Assembly (NCBI RefSeq): GCF_037038585.1
Contig: NC_092523.1
Span: 501,001-565,000, forward strand
Source: Patagioenas fasciata
Lineage: Eukaryota; Chordata; Aves; Columbiformes; Columbidae
Direction: 5' to 3'
DNA: 64,000 bases
Shown here piece by piece: positions 45,901 through 55,561 of the stretch. Position 1 is the stretch's first letter. Each line of letters opens with the position of its first letter. Below the pieces are notes generated by a model. The model searched no databases and was not told the origin of the DNA. It saw only the letters and a list, made by a program, of their open reading frames with translations. A program made the translations under genes and the position numbers.

Positions 45901-48900
45901 GTGGGCTGTGATGTGGGGCAGCCAGGGCAGCCAGCCCAGCCCACCTGCCCTCCCCAGGAGACGTGGTACTGGGACGCCAGCAACGTGACGGAGATGGTGC
46001 TGAGCGGGGTGAAGTGCGCTGGCCACGAGATGTCCCTGAGCCACTGCCAGCACCACGGCACCAGTGTCAGCTGCAGGAACACGGGCACGCGCTTCGCCGC
46101 CGGCGTCATCTGCTCTGAGAGTGAGCGGCAGCGGGACTGGGGGGCTGTGGGAAACGGGGGCTGTGGGCAGCACGGACTGCGGGCAGTGGGGTCTGTGGGG
46201 GCAGGGGCTGCAGATAAAGGGGCTGTGAGCACTGGGGCTGCAGATGACGGGGCTGCAGGCTCAGGCTGTGCTCAGCCGATGGGGAGGGCACGGGACCCCC
46301 GGCTGGTCAGCCCTGCCCGTGCTGGGCACCCGCCCGGTCCCTGCCGAGCCGCGGGTGTCCGTCTGTCCCTGAGCAGCTTTCTGCTCCGCAGCCGCCTCCG
46401 ACCTGCTGCTGCACGCGCCGCTGGTGCAGGAGACGGCGTACATCGAGGACCGGCCGCTGCACATGCTGTACTGCGCGGCCGAGGAGAACTGCCTCTCCAG
46501 CTCGGCGCGCACGGCCAACTGGCCCTACGGGCACCGGCGCCTGCTGCGCTTCTCCTCGCAGATCCACAACAACGGCCGCGCCGACTTCCGACCCAAGGCC
46601 GGCCGGCACTCCTGGGTCTGGCACGAATGCCACCGGTGTGTGCAGGGACAGGGACAGGGACAGGGACGGGCAGGGAACACCTGGGCTGGGCTTAGGGTGG
46701 GGAGAGGGTGCTGGTGTTGCTGTGGTGGGCTGGGCAAGGGTGTCACTGGGTGAAGGTGATGCCAGGTGAGGGTGTCCCCAGCTGCAGGTGTTGCTGGGTG
46801 AGGATGTCACCGGGTGACACTGGCTGTGGCACAGTGGCTGAGCGAGGCACCGCGGCTGCCCAGGGCCCGGTTTTGCTGCACTGGCTCAGGGCTGTCCCCG
46901 GTGAGCCGGGCTGGCGCTGGGGGTTTGGCGATGGGGCCGTGGGCCGTGCCTTGCAGCTGAGCCCCCCCACCTTGGCCATTGGGCTGGGGACAGCTGCGTC
47001 CCCTCCCAGGGCAGGACTGAGCTCTGCCCAACCTCACGGCACTGTGGCCTCAGAGCAGGGGCTGTGGGGACCTTTCCCAATGGCACAGGGTTCGGTGGGT
47101 GACAGGGGACCTGAGGCAGAGCAGGACGGGTCCTCCATCCGCTCCTTCTCCAAGCCTCCCCCGAGCTCCCCGGGCTCCGGGCACTGGTGCAGCCAGGCGC
47201 TGTGGCTCCCGCTCGCAGGCACTACCACAGCATGGACATCTTCACCCACTACGACATCCTGACCCCCAACGGCACCAAGGTGGCCGAGGGACACAAGGCC
47301 AGCTTCTGCCTCGAGGACACCGAGTGCGAGGAAGGTGGGTGCATCGAGGCTTTGTGGCACCGTCCCCACCCATGTCCCCACTGCGGGCTGCCTGTCCCTG
47401 GTCACCCTGCAGGCTGTGGCCAGGCCGGGGTGACACAGGGCTGCACGCACGCTGCAGCGGGGACAGGGTGAGCCGCTGTCTCCTGCCTGCAGACGTGGCC
47501 AAGCGGTACGAGTGTGCCAACTTCGGGGAGCAGGGCATCACCGTGGGCTGCTGGGACCTGTACCGGCACGACATCGACTGCCAGTGGATCGACATCACCG
47601 ACGTCAAGCCCGGCAACTACATCCTGCAGGTGCTGCTGCCGAGCTGCCCCAGCCCCTGCCACCCAGCTCTACTCCTGCACCCCTGCAGCCTCCCTGTGCA
47701 CCCCAACCTCTGCCCCTGCACCCCAACCTCTGCGCTGCCCCCAACCTCTGCCCCCGCACCCCCCAACCTCTGCCCCGCACCCCAACCTCTGCGCTGCCCC
47801 CAACCTCTGCCCCTGCACCCCAACCTCTGCCCCGCACCCCAACCTCTGCGCTGCCCCCAACCTCTGCCCCTGCACCCCAACCTCTGCCCCTGCACCCCAA
47901 CCTCTGCCCCGCACCCCAACCTCTGCCCCTGCACCCCAACCTCTGCGCTGCCCCCAACCTCTGCCCCGCACCCCAACCTCTGCGCTGTCCCCAACCTCTG
48001 CCCCGCACCCCAACCTCTGCGCTGCCCCCAACCTCTGCGCTGTCCCCAACCTCTGTGCTGCCCCCAACCTCTGCCCCTGCACCCCAACCTCTGCGCTGCC
48101 CCCAACCTCTGCCCCTGCACCCCAACCTCTGCGCTGCCCCCAACCTCTGCCCCGCACCCCAACCTCTGCGCTGCCCCCAACCTCTGCCCCGCACCCCAAC
48201 CTCTGCGCTGCCCCCAACCTCTGCCCCTGCACCCCAACCTCTGCGCTGCCCCCAACCTCTGCCCCGCACCCCAACCTCTGCGCTGCCCCCAACCTCTGCC
48301 CCGCACCCCAACCTCTGCGCTGCCCCCAACCTCTGCCCCTGCACCCCAACCTCTGCGCTGCCCCCAACCTCTGCCCCGCACCCCAACCTCTGCGCTGCCC
48401 CCAACCTCTGCCCCGCACCCCAACCTCTGCGCTGTCCCCAACCTCTGCCCCTGCACCCCAACCTCTGCCCCGCACCCCAACCTCTGCGCTGTCCCCAACC
48501 TCTGCCCCTGCACCCCAACCTCTGCGCTGCCCCCAACCTCTGCCCCTGCACCCCAACCTCTGCGCTGTCCCCAACCTCTGCCCCTGCACCCCAACCTCTG
48601 CCCCGCACCCCAACCTCTGCGCTGTCCCCAACCTCTGCCCCTGCACCCCAACCTCTGCGCTGCCCCCAACCTCTGCCCCTGCACCCCAACCTCTGCGCTG
48701 TCCCCAACCTCTGCCCCGCACCCCAACCTCTGCGCTGTCCCCAACCTCTGCGCTGTCCCCAACCTCTGCCCCTGCACCCCAACCTCTGCGCTGTCCCCAA
48801 CCTCTGCGCTGTCCCCAACCTCTGCGCTGTCCCCAACCTCTGCCCCTGCACCCCAACCTCTGCGCTGCCCCCAACCTCTGCGCTGCCCCCAACCTCTGCA

Positions 48901-51900
48901 CTGTCCCCAACCTCTGCCCCGCACCCCAACCTCTGCGCTGTCCCCAACCTCTGCGCTGTCCCCAACCTCTGCGCTGTCCCCAACCTCTGCCCCGCACCCC
49001 AACCTCTGCGCTGTCCCCAACCTCTGCCCCGCACCCCAACCTCTGCGCTGCCCCCAACCTCTGCGCTGTCCCCAACCTCTGCCCCGCACCCCAACCTCTG
49101 CGCTGTCCCCAACCTCTGCGCTGTCCCCAACCTCTGTGCTGCCCCCAACCTCTGTGCTGCCCCCAACCTCTGCGCTGTCCCCAACCTCTGCCCCGCACCC
49201 CAACCTCTGCGCTGTCCCCAACCTCTGCGCTGTCCCCAACCTCTGTGCTGCCCCCAACCTCTGTGCTGCCCCCAACCTCTGCGCTGTCCCCAACCTCTGC
49301 CCCGCACCCCAACCTCTGCGCTGTCCCCAACCTCTGCCCCGCACCCCAACCTCTGCGCTGTCCCCAACCTCTGTGCTGCCCCCAACCTCTGTGCTGCCCC
49401 CAACCTCTGCGCTGCCCCCAACCTCTGCCCCGCACCCCAACCTCTGCGCTGCCCCCAACCTCTGCCCCGCACCCCAACCTCTGCGCTGCCCCCAACCTCT
49501 GCCCCGCACCCCAACCTCTGCACTGCCCCCAACCTCTGCCCCTGCACCCCAACCTCTGCACTGCCCCCAACCTCTGCCCCTGCACCCCAACCTCTGCCCC
49601 GCACCCCAACCTCTGCGCTGTCCCCAACCTCTGCCCCTGCACCCCAACCTCTGCGCTGCCCCCAACCTCTGCCCCTGCACCCCAACCTCTGCCCCGCACC
49701 CCAACCTCTGCACTGCCCCCAACCTCTGCCCCTGCACCCCAACCTCTGCCCCGCACCCCAACCTCTGCGCTGTCCCCAACCTCTGCCCCTGCACCCCAAC
49801 CTCTGCGCTGTCCCCAACCTCTGTGCTGCCCCCAACCTCTGTGCTGCCCCCAACCTCTGCGCTGCCCCCAACCTCTGCCCCGCACCCCAACCTCTGCGCT
49901 GCCCCCAACCTCTGCCCCGCACCCCAACCTCTGCGCTGCCCCCAACCTCTGCCCCGCACCCCAACCTCTGCGCTGCCCCCAACCTCTGCCCCTGCACCCC
50001 AACCTCTGCGCTGCCCCCAACCTCTGCCCCGCACCCCAACCTCTGCACTGCCCCCAACCTCTGCCCCTGCACCCCAACCTCTGCCCCGCACCCCAACCTC
50101 TGCGCTGTCCCCAACCTCTGCCCCTGCACCCCAACCTCTGCGCTGCCCCCAACCTCTGCCCCTGCACCCCAACCTCTGCGCTGCCCCCAACCTCTGCCCC
50201 TGCACCCCAACCTCTGCACTGCCCCCAACCTCTGCCCCTGCACCCCAACCTCTGCCCCGCACCCCAACCTCTGCGCTGCCCCCAACCTCTGCCCCTGTAC
50301 CCCAACCTCTGCCCCGCACCCCAACCTCTGCGCTGTCCCCAACCTCTGCCCCGCACCCCAACCTCTGCGCTGTCCCCAACCTCTGCGCTGTCCCCAACCT
50401 CTGCGCTGCCCCCAACCTCTGCGCTGCCCCTCAGCTCTGCGCTGTCCCCAACCTCTGTGCTGCCCCCAACCTCTGTGCTGCCCCCAACCTCTGTGCTGCC
50501 CCCAACCTCTGCGCTGTCCCCAACCTCTGCGCTGCCCCTCAGCTCTGCGCCGCCCCGGCCCTGGCTGCCCACGATCGTGCAGGTCGGGGCTCGGTGGGGC
50601 TGGGGGTGTGTGCTCGCGTGGAGCTCAGTGGGGCTGGGGGTGCGTGCTCGCGCGGGGCTCCTGTGGGCACTGCTCGGCTGGGTTTCCTGCTCTGAGCAGC
50701 CCTGCTCGCGGGTGCATGGGCACAGTGACACAGTGACAGGGCCACCCCACCACAGTGGCAGCCACACAGCAGGGCCGTGTCCTGTGGGGCCGGGTGCTGG
50801 GGCAGCTGCAGCTCCGCGGGAAGGACAAACTGACAGGGCACAGCTGCAGCGCGGCCGGACAGCGGACTGTGACCCTCACTGTCGGTGCCCCACAGGTTGT
50901 GATCAACCCCAACTTTGAGGTGGCAGAGAGCGACTTCACCAACAACGCCATGAAATGCAACTGCAAGTACGACGGGCATCGCATCTGGGTCCACAGCTGC
51001 CACATCGGTAACCGCCCCGGGACGTGGCGCGAAGGGACGGGGTGTCCTGGCAGGGCTGCCCAGGAGGAGGGGACAGGGGCTGCAGGAAGCCGTGGGGCTG
51101 GGAGCGTGGGGCGGGATGGTGGGGCTGGTGTGGGGGTCAGGGCTGGGGTCCTGGGGCAGCCACGGTGGCAGTGCCGTGCCAGCAGGGCACACAGCGGGCA
51201 GTGCCAGCAGGGCACACAGCGGGCAGTGCCAGCAGGGCACACAGCGGGCAGTGCCGGCACTGGCGGGGCACACGGCGGGCAGGGCACACAGCAGGCAGTG
51301 CCAGCAGGGCACACAGCGGGCAGTGCTGGCACTGGCAGGGCACACAGCGGGCAGGGCACGCAGTGGGCAGTGCTGGCACTGGCAGGGCACACAGCGGGCA
51401 GGGCACACAGCAGGCAGTGCCAGCAGGGCACACAGCGGGCAGTGCTGGCACTGGCAGGGCACACAGCGGGCAGGGCACACAGCGAGCGGTGCCGGCAGGT
51501 CACATGGCGGGCAGTGCTGGCAGGGCACACAGCAGGCAGTGCGGTGCTGGCAGGGCACACAGCAGGCAGTGCTGGCACTGGCAGGGCACACGGCGGGCAG
51601 TGCGGTGCTGGCAGGGCACACGGCGGGCAGTGCTGGCAGGGCACACGGGCAGTGCGGTGCTGGCAGGGCACACGGCGGGCAGTGCGGTGCTGGCAGGGCA
51701 CACGGCGGGCAGTGCTGGCAGGGCACACAGGCAGTGCGTTGCTGGCAGGGCACACGGCGGGCAGTGCTGGCAGGGCACACAGGCAGTGCGTTGCTGGCAG
51801 GGCACACAGGCAGTGCGGTGCTGGCAGGGCACACGGCGGGCAGTGCTGGCAGGGCACACGGCGGGCAGTGCGGTGCTGGCAGGGCACACAGGCAGTGCGG

Positions 51901-52065
51901 TGCTGGCAGGGCACACGGCGGGCAGTGCGGTGCTGGCAGGGCACACGGCGGGCAGTGCGGCGCCGACAGCTCTGTCCCTCTGCCCGCCCAGGCGACGCGC
52001 TCAGCGAGGAGGCCAGCAAGCGGTTTGAGCAGTACCCCGGCCAGCTCAACAACCAGATTTTGTAG
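39925..52065 (+). CDS. LOXL3: LOXL3 (lysyl oxidase like 3)
   Basis: Coding exons: 39925-40228, 40763-40926, 41051-41262, 43204-43263 (cassette), 43499-43718, 44008-44188, 44482-44636, 45246-45419 or 45601-45756, 45958-46120, 46392-46635, 47219-47334, 47493-47629, 50896-51007 and 51992-52065. Length is 771 residues with the cassette and 751 without; human has 753. A signal peptide ([16 protein letters not shown]) is followed by four SRCR domains (about 44-146, 172-305, 320-427, 433-542) and the catalytic domain. That domain has the copper histidines [12 protein letters not shown], the quinone-forming Lys in [11 protein letters not shown] and Tyr in [12 protein letters not shown]. The enzyme is secreted and oxidises lysines of collagen and elastin for cross-linking; family members can also act in the nucleus, and a basic linker ([11 protein letters not shown]) between SRCR2 and SRCR3 fits the known processing/NLS segment. 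It converges on HTRA2. Confidence 0.95.
40318..40440 (+). repeat. 31-bp minisatellite in LOXL3 intron 2
   Basis: Four copies of a unit containing GTGTGTCACGGCAGGTTTG and TGCACGGG. Confidence 0.9.
41263..43203 (+). other. LOXL3 intron before the cassette exon
   Basis: 1941-base unique intron, no repeat or RNA gene seen. Its end (42900-43200) is less GC-rich and closes with a strong pyrimidine tract, TGTTTTCTGTTTTCCAG. Confidence 0.65.
43204..43263 (+). CDS. LOXL3: LOXL3 60-base cassette exon within SRCR2
   Basis: Strong acceptor (long T-rich tract, TTTTCCAG) and good donor (AGAG|gtaaat). The exon is 60 bases, phase 2 at both ends, so it can be skipped without a frameshift. It encodes 20 residues rich in Lys/Arg ([16 protein letters not shown]). 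Skipping gives FYK-LFMERQQ, which aligns without gap to human FYR-LLAQRQQ, so this exon is extra to the human canonical form. Inclusion is inferred, not proved. Confidence 0.7.
44870..45060. other. A/T-rich block in LOXL3 intron between SRCR3 and SRCR4
   Basis: About 190 bases of low GC with TGATGATGAAATGAGCAAAT and TTTAATCATTTTTAA, unique, in an otherwise GC-rich intron (44637-45245). It could be a conserved regulatory or splicing element near the duplicated exons. Confidence 0.3.
45246..45419 (+). CDS. LOXL3: LOXL3 SRCR4 first-half exon, copy A
   Basis: 174 bases, phase 0 at both ends. It encodes [36 protein letters not shown] and [11 protein letters not shown]. It is close to human LOXL3 ([36 protein letters not shown]), so it is the orthologous exon. 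Acceptor ccgcag, donor gtaggt. Confidence 0.93.
45601..45756 (+). CDS. LOXL3: LOXL3 SRCR4 first-half exon, copy B (tandem duplicate)
   Basis: 156 bases, phase 0 at both ends, 181 bases after copy A. It encodes [36 protein letters not shown] and [13 protein letters not shown]. It shares the IRLxGGR start, the [12 protein letters not shown] core and the gtaggt donor with copy A but differs strongly in between. It carries the WGTVC pattern of a complete SRCR start and joins equally well to ETWYWDASN in the next exon. Using both would give SRCR4 two first halves, so the pair looks mutually exclusive. Confidence 0.8.
47697..50572 (+). repeat. 2.9-kb minisatellite in LOXL3 catalytic-domain intron
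   Basis: Roughly 150 units, all starting CCCCAACCTCTG and ending in one of four ways: CGCTGC, CGCTGT, CCCCGCA or CCCCTGCA, giving lengths of 18 to 20 bases. TGTGCTG variants cluster in places. The array fills most of intron 47630-50895. No unit contains a stop in any of the six frames, so it produces six false reading frames of about 900 to 1200 codons. The plus strand is C-rich, the minus strand G-rich. Confidence 0.98.
51182..51960 (+). repeat. CAGGGCACACAGCGGGCAGTG minisatellite in last LOXL3 intron
   Basis: About thirty irregular units of 20 to 35 bases built from GGGCACACAGC, GGGCAGTGC, GGCACTGGCA and GCGGTGCTGGCA. It fills most of intron 51008-51991 and has no stop in the LOXL3 frame. 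Confidence 0.95.
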
Positions 52066-52597
52066 GGCCCAGCCCTGGGGAGACGGGCACCTCCCTCCCT
52101 CACCACACAGACGAGGAAGCTGCCGGGCCCGCGCGGAGGCCTCGGGCCGGCACCGCCGTGCCCTGCCCAGGGCTCACGTCGCCGGCAGCCGCTCCCACTG
52201 CGGAGCTGGTGCTGGAGGCGCCGCACACCCACGCCCCCCGGCCTGAGGCCACCACCAGACCACTGGCCAGAGGCTCCGTGCCCGCGTCCCAGGGCTGTGG
52301 AACATGGGACAGGCCTATCCCCTACCCCCACTGTCCTGCTCTGGTCCCCATCCCTGCCATCCCAACTGCGTCCCCCTTCCTGCTCCCCCGTTCTCCCGGT
52401 CCCTCTCACCCCATGGCCCCCCAGGCTCTGCCCTCAGCCCCGGGACACACGCGGCCCACACGGGACTCACCCCGCCCGACCCGCAGAGCCCCAGGAGCCC
52501 TGTGCGGGGACGGTGCGGCCGCCCCTGCCCCAGCAGCACGGTCCCCTCCAGCTGCACTGGCCCCACACCCAGCTCTTAGTTGTAATTTTATTTTCTC

Positions 52598-52603
52598 TAT
52601 AAA
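52598..52603 (+). terminator. Possible LOXL3 polyadenylation signal TATAAA
   Basis: No AATAAA or ATTAAA follows the stop codon at 52063-52065 before the CR1 fragment. TATAAA at 52598, next to TTGTAATTTTATTTTCTCTA, is the best weak variant and is followed by a GT-rich stretch. Confidence 0.5.
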
Positions 52604-52825
52604 GTTGTCGGTTCTGTTTCCCTGCGGGCTCTTCTCGGGGTGGGGCAGGGCACGGGCAGGACCGGGGGCAGCGCGGCTCACACCGCGGGGCTGGCGGGAC
52701 ACGGGGCGCAGAGCGCGGGAGCCGAGCCCGTCCCCTGCACCCCCGCAGTGCCGGGGAGCACGAACACCCCCTGCACACCAGCCCCCCGCTGCCGGCACCC
52801 CTGCCAGGGCGGGCTGGAGAACAAG

Positions 52826-53055
52826 GGCCTCTGGTTGCCCAGGGGAGGTTGAGGTTGGATGTGGGAACAATTTCTTCCCCAAAGGGCTGTGGGGCATTGA
52901 ACAGGCTGCCCAGGGCAGTGCTGGAGTCACCATCCCTGGAGGGCTGGGCAGACGGACAGGAGGTTCTCAGGACAGGGGGCAGGGCTGGGGAAATGGTTGG
53001 ATTTAACAATCTTTAGGGTCTATTTCAACCAAAATGATTATGATTCTGTGGTCCT
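52826..53055 (+). mobile_element. CR1 LINE, 3' end fragment
   Basis: Reads as a diverged CR1 3' end: GGGAGGTTGAGGTTGGAT, then GAACAGGCTGCCCAGGGCAG, GGAGTCACCATCCCTGGAGG, and a close with CAACCAAAATGATTATGATTC. The ATTCTGTGG at the end corresponds to the usual CR1 terminal octamer repeat. It is 5'-truncated, as most CR1 copies are. Confidence 0.93.
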
Positions 53056-53379
53056 GGCCCTGCTGGGAGGAAGGTGGAGGTGAGGAAGGGGCTGTGGAGC
53101 CCAGCACAGCTGTTCCAGCCTGAGGCAGCCCCGGCACGGGGGGGGAGATGGGGTGGGGTGCTGATCCTCACATCGAAACAACAGCAACGACACCGAGCAG
53201 AAACCTCACCAGCCCCACGGGTGCGACCCACAGCTCTCCAGTCCCGCGGCACAGAGGGAACAGAGCCCAGCAGAGCCGGGGCAGCGAGCAAGGACGTGAG
53301 ACGCAGGCAAAGGGAACAACACTTGGCTCCTGCGCTCCGCAGGTGCTCAGGTCCCACCTGCAGCACAGGCAGCTCCAGC

Positions 53380-54135
53380 TCCCCCGTGCTGGGGACAGAC
53401 CCTGTGCTGGGGACAGACCCCGTGCCGGGGACAGACCCCGTGCTAGGGGCAGACCCTGTGCTGGGGACAGACCCTGTGCTGGGGACAGACCCCGTGCTAG
53501 GGGCAGACCCTGTGCTGGGGACAGACCCGGTGCTGGGGACAGACCCCCGGTGCTGGGGACAGACCCTGTGCTGGGGACAGACCCTGTGCTGGGGACAGAC
53601 CCCTGTGCTGGGGACAGACCCGGTGCTGGGGACAGACCCCTGTGCTGGGGACAGACCCGGTGCTGGGGACAGACCCTGTGCTGGGGACAGACCCTGTGCT
53701 GGGGACAGACCCCCAGTGCTAGGGACAGACCCCGTGCTGGGGACAGACCCGGTGCTGGGGACAGACCCCCGGTGCTGGGGACAGACCCCGTGCTGGGGAC
53801 AGACCCCCAGTGCTAGGGACAGACCCCGTGCTGGGGACAGACCCCGTGCTGGGGACAGACCCGGTGCTGGGGACAGACCCCCGGTGCTGGGGACAGACCC
53901 CGTGCTGGGGACAGACCCCCAGTGCTAGGGACAGACCCCGTGCTGGGGACAGACCCCGTGCTGGGGACAGACCCTGTGCTGGGGACAGACCCCTGGTGCC
54001 GGGGACAGACCCCGTGCTGGGGACAGACCGCCAGTGCTAGGGACAGACCCTGTGCTGGGGACAGACCCCGTGCTGGGGACAGACCCCGTGCTGGGGACAG
54101 ACCCCCCGTGCTGGGGACAGACCCCGTGCCGGGGC
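53380..54135 (+). repeat. 17-bp GTGCTGGGGACAGACCC minisatellite
   Basis: About forty-three units of 17 to 19 bases; small length changes (CCC, CCCC, CCCTG) shift the frame repeatedly. It lies in the gap between the convergent LOXL3 and HTRA2 genes. Confidence 0.97.
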
Positions 54136-54461
54136 CGGGCAGCGCAGGGCCGGCCCCGGCTCAGCCTGGAACGCGCTGCGGTCAGCGCTGCCGGAGCCGC
54201 GACGTGAGAAACGCGCCCGGCGTCTCAGCTATTTCCCGTGCACAGCCGGCGGGGCTGTGCTGAGGGAGCAGATTCCTCTGGCAGGGCCGGGAGGCTGAAA
54301 GGAGCCCTGTTCTCCGGGCGGGGAGCGGCTCCCGCCACGGCACCCCAGGAACTGTGCGTCTTTCATCTAAAAATAACAGGCAGGGCCCAGGGCCGGGGAG
54401 CCCCGTCAGGGCAGGGCCTGGCCGGGCGGACACATTCCTGCGCTGAGGCTGGGCCAGACAC
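54136..54461. other. Unique stretch between two arrays
   Basis: About 325 bases of unique sequence with no recognisable gene, promoter or repeat. Confidence 0.6.
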
Positions 54462-55045
54462 AGCCCTGCCCGCACTCCTGCCTGCAGCCCTGCCCACACT
54501 CCTGCCCGCAGCCCTGCCTGTACTCCTGCCTGCAGCCCTGCCTGTACTCCTGCCTGCAGCCCTGCCTGTACTCCTGCCCGCAGCCCTGCCCGCACTCCTG
54601 CCTGTACTCCTGCCCGCACTCCTGCCTGCAGCCCTGCCTGCACTCCTGCCTGCAGCCCTGCCTGCAGCCCTGCCTGTACTCCTGCCCGCACTCCTGCCCG
54701 CACTCCTGCCTGCAGCCCTGCCTGCACTCCTGCCTGCAGCCCTGCCTGCACTCCTGCCTGTACTCCTGCCTGCAGCCCTGCCCACACTCCTGCCCGCAGC
54801 CCTGCCTGTACTCCTGCCTGCACTCCTGCCTGCAGCCCTGCCTGTACTCCTGCCTGCACTCCTGCCTGCAGCCCTGCCTGCACTCCTGCCTGTACTCCTG
54901 CCTGCACTCCTGCCTGCAGCCCTGCCTGCACTCCTGCCTGCAGCCCTGCCTGTACTCCTGCCCACACTCCTGCCTGCAGCCCTGCCTGTACTCCTGCCCA
55001 CACTCCTGCCTGTACTCCTGCCTGCACCCCTGTCTGCAGCCCTGG
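54462..55045 (+). repeat. 12-bp CTGCCTGCAGCC/ACTC minisatellite
   Basis: About forty-eight units of exactly 12 bases: CTGCCTGCAGCC, CTGCCTGCACTC, CTGCCTGTACTC and CTGCCCGCACTC. Because the unit is a multiple of three, every frame repeats perfectly (for example LPAALPVL on plus, QAGVQAGL on minus). These are not genes. Confidence 0.97.
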
Positions 55046-55419
55046 CCGGAGGGGTGCGGGGGCTCCTCCAGGACAGCAGGAGTGTCTGGAGCGCCTCCTT
55101 CCCAGCTGCGCCCACCAGCTGCAGAGCACAGGGAGGGCCCGGCTGTCCCCAGGGCCCGGCTGCTGCGTGGGAGCAGCGCCGCAGCACGGGGACATTGGGC
55201 TGGGGGGAACACGGGGCTGGGGGGACACAAGCAGCAGCAATGCAGCGGCACAGCCCTGTCCCAGCTCGCACATCCGTCCCCCCACACGCCAGGGCCAGCG
55301 AGGCGCTCTCGGCTGCCCCCGAGCCCGTGGACTCCCTTTCAGCACGGCCAGAGCTGCTGCGTGGGGCAGATGTGGGTTCAGAGCTCAGACACACGGTGCT
55401 GGGGTCCCTACAAAAGTGC
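55046..55419. other. Unique stretch downstream of HTRA2
   Basis: Non-coding sequence beyond the HTRA2 polyadenylation signal. No gene or repeat recognised. Confidence 0.6.
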
Positions 55420-55425
55420 TTTATT
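55420..55425 (-). terminator. HTRA2 polyadenylation signal AATAAA
   Basis: TTTATT on the plus strand gives a canonical AATAAA on the minus strand, 137 bases after the HTRA2 stop. This implies a short 3' UTR. Confidence 0.85.
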
Positions 55426-55561
55426 TGAGTTCAGAGGCAACGGTTGCACCACGAGTCCACCCCGGCACCGGGCCAGGCCCCTCTGCCTGCCCCTTGCAGC
55501 CCCTCAGTCTGTCCCTGACCGCCAGACACGTCCTGCGCCCTCGGCTCTGGCGGCAGCGCCG

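Noticed and set aside
47099-50918. Reading frames of about 900 to 1200 codons on both strands over the LOXL3 intron
   Set aside because: They are translations of the 18 to 20 base minisatellite, open in all six frames. The only real coding part is the LOXL3 exon at 47493-47629.
53074-54263. Plus-strand frames with GDRPCAGDRP repeats
   Set aside because: Minisatellite translation with frequent frame changes; no flanking gene structure.
54182-55428. Collagen-like or elastin-like protein over the 12-base array
   Set aside because: A unit that is a multiple of three is open in every frame. There is no start, splice or domain context.
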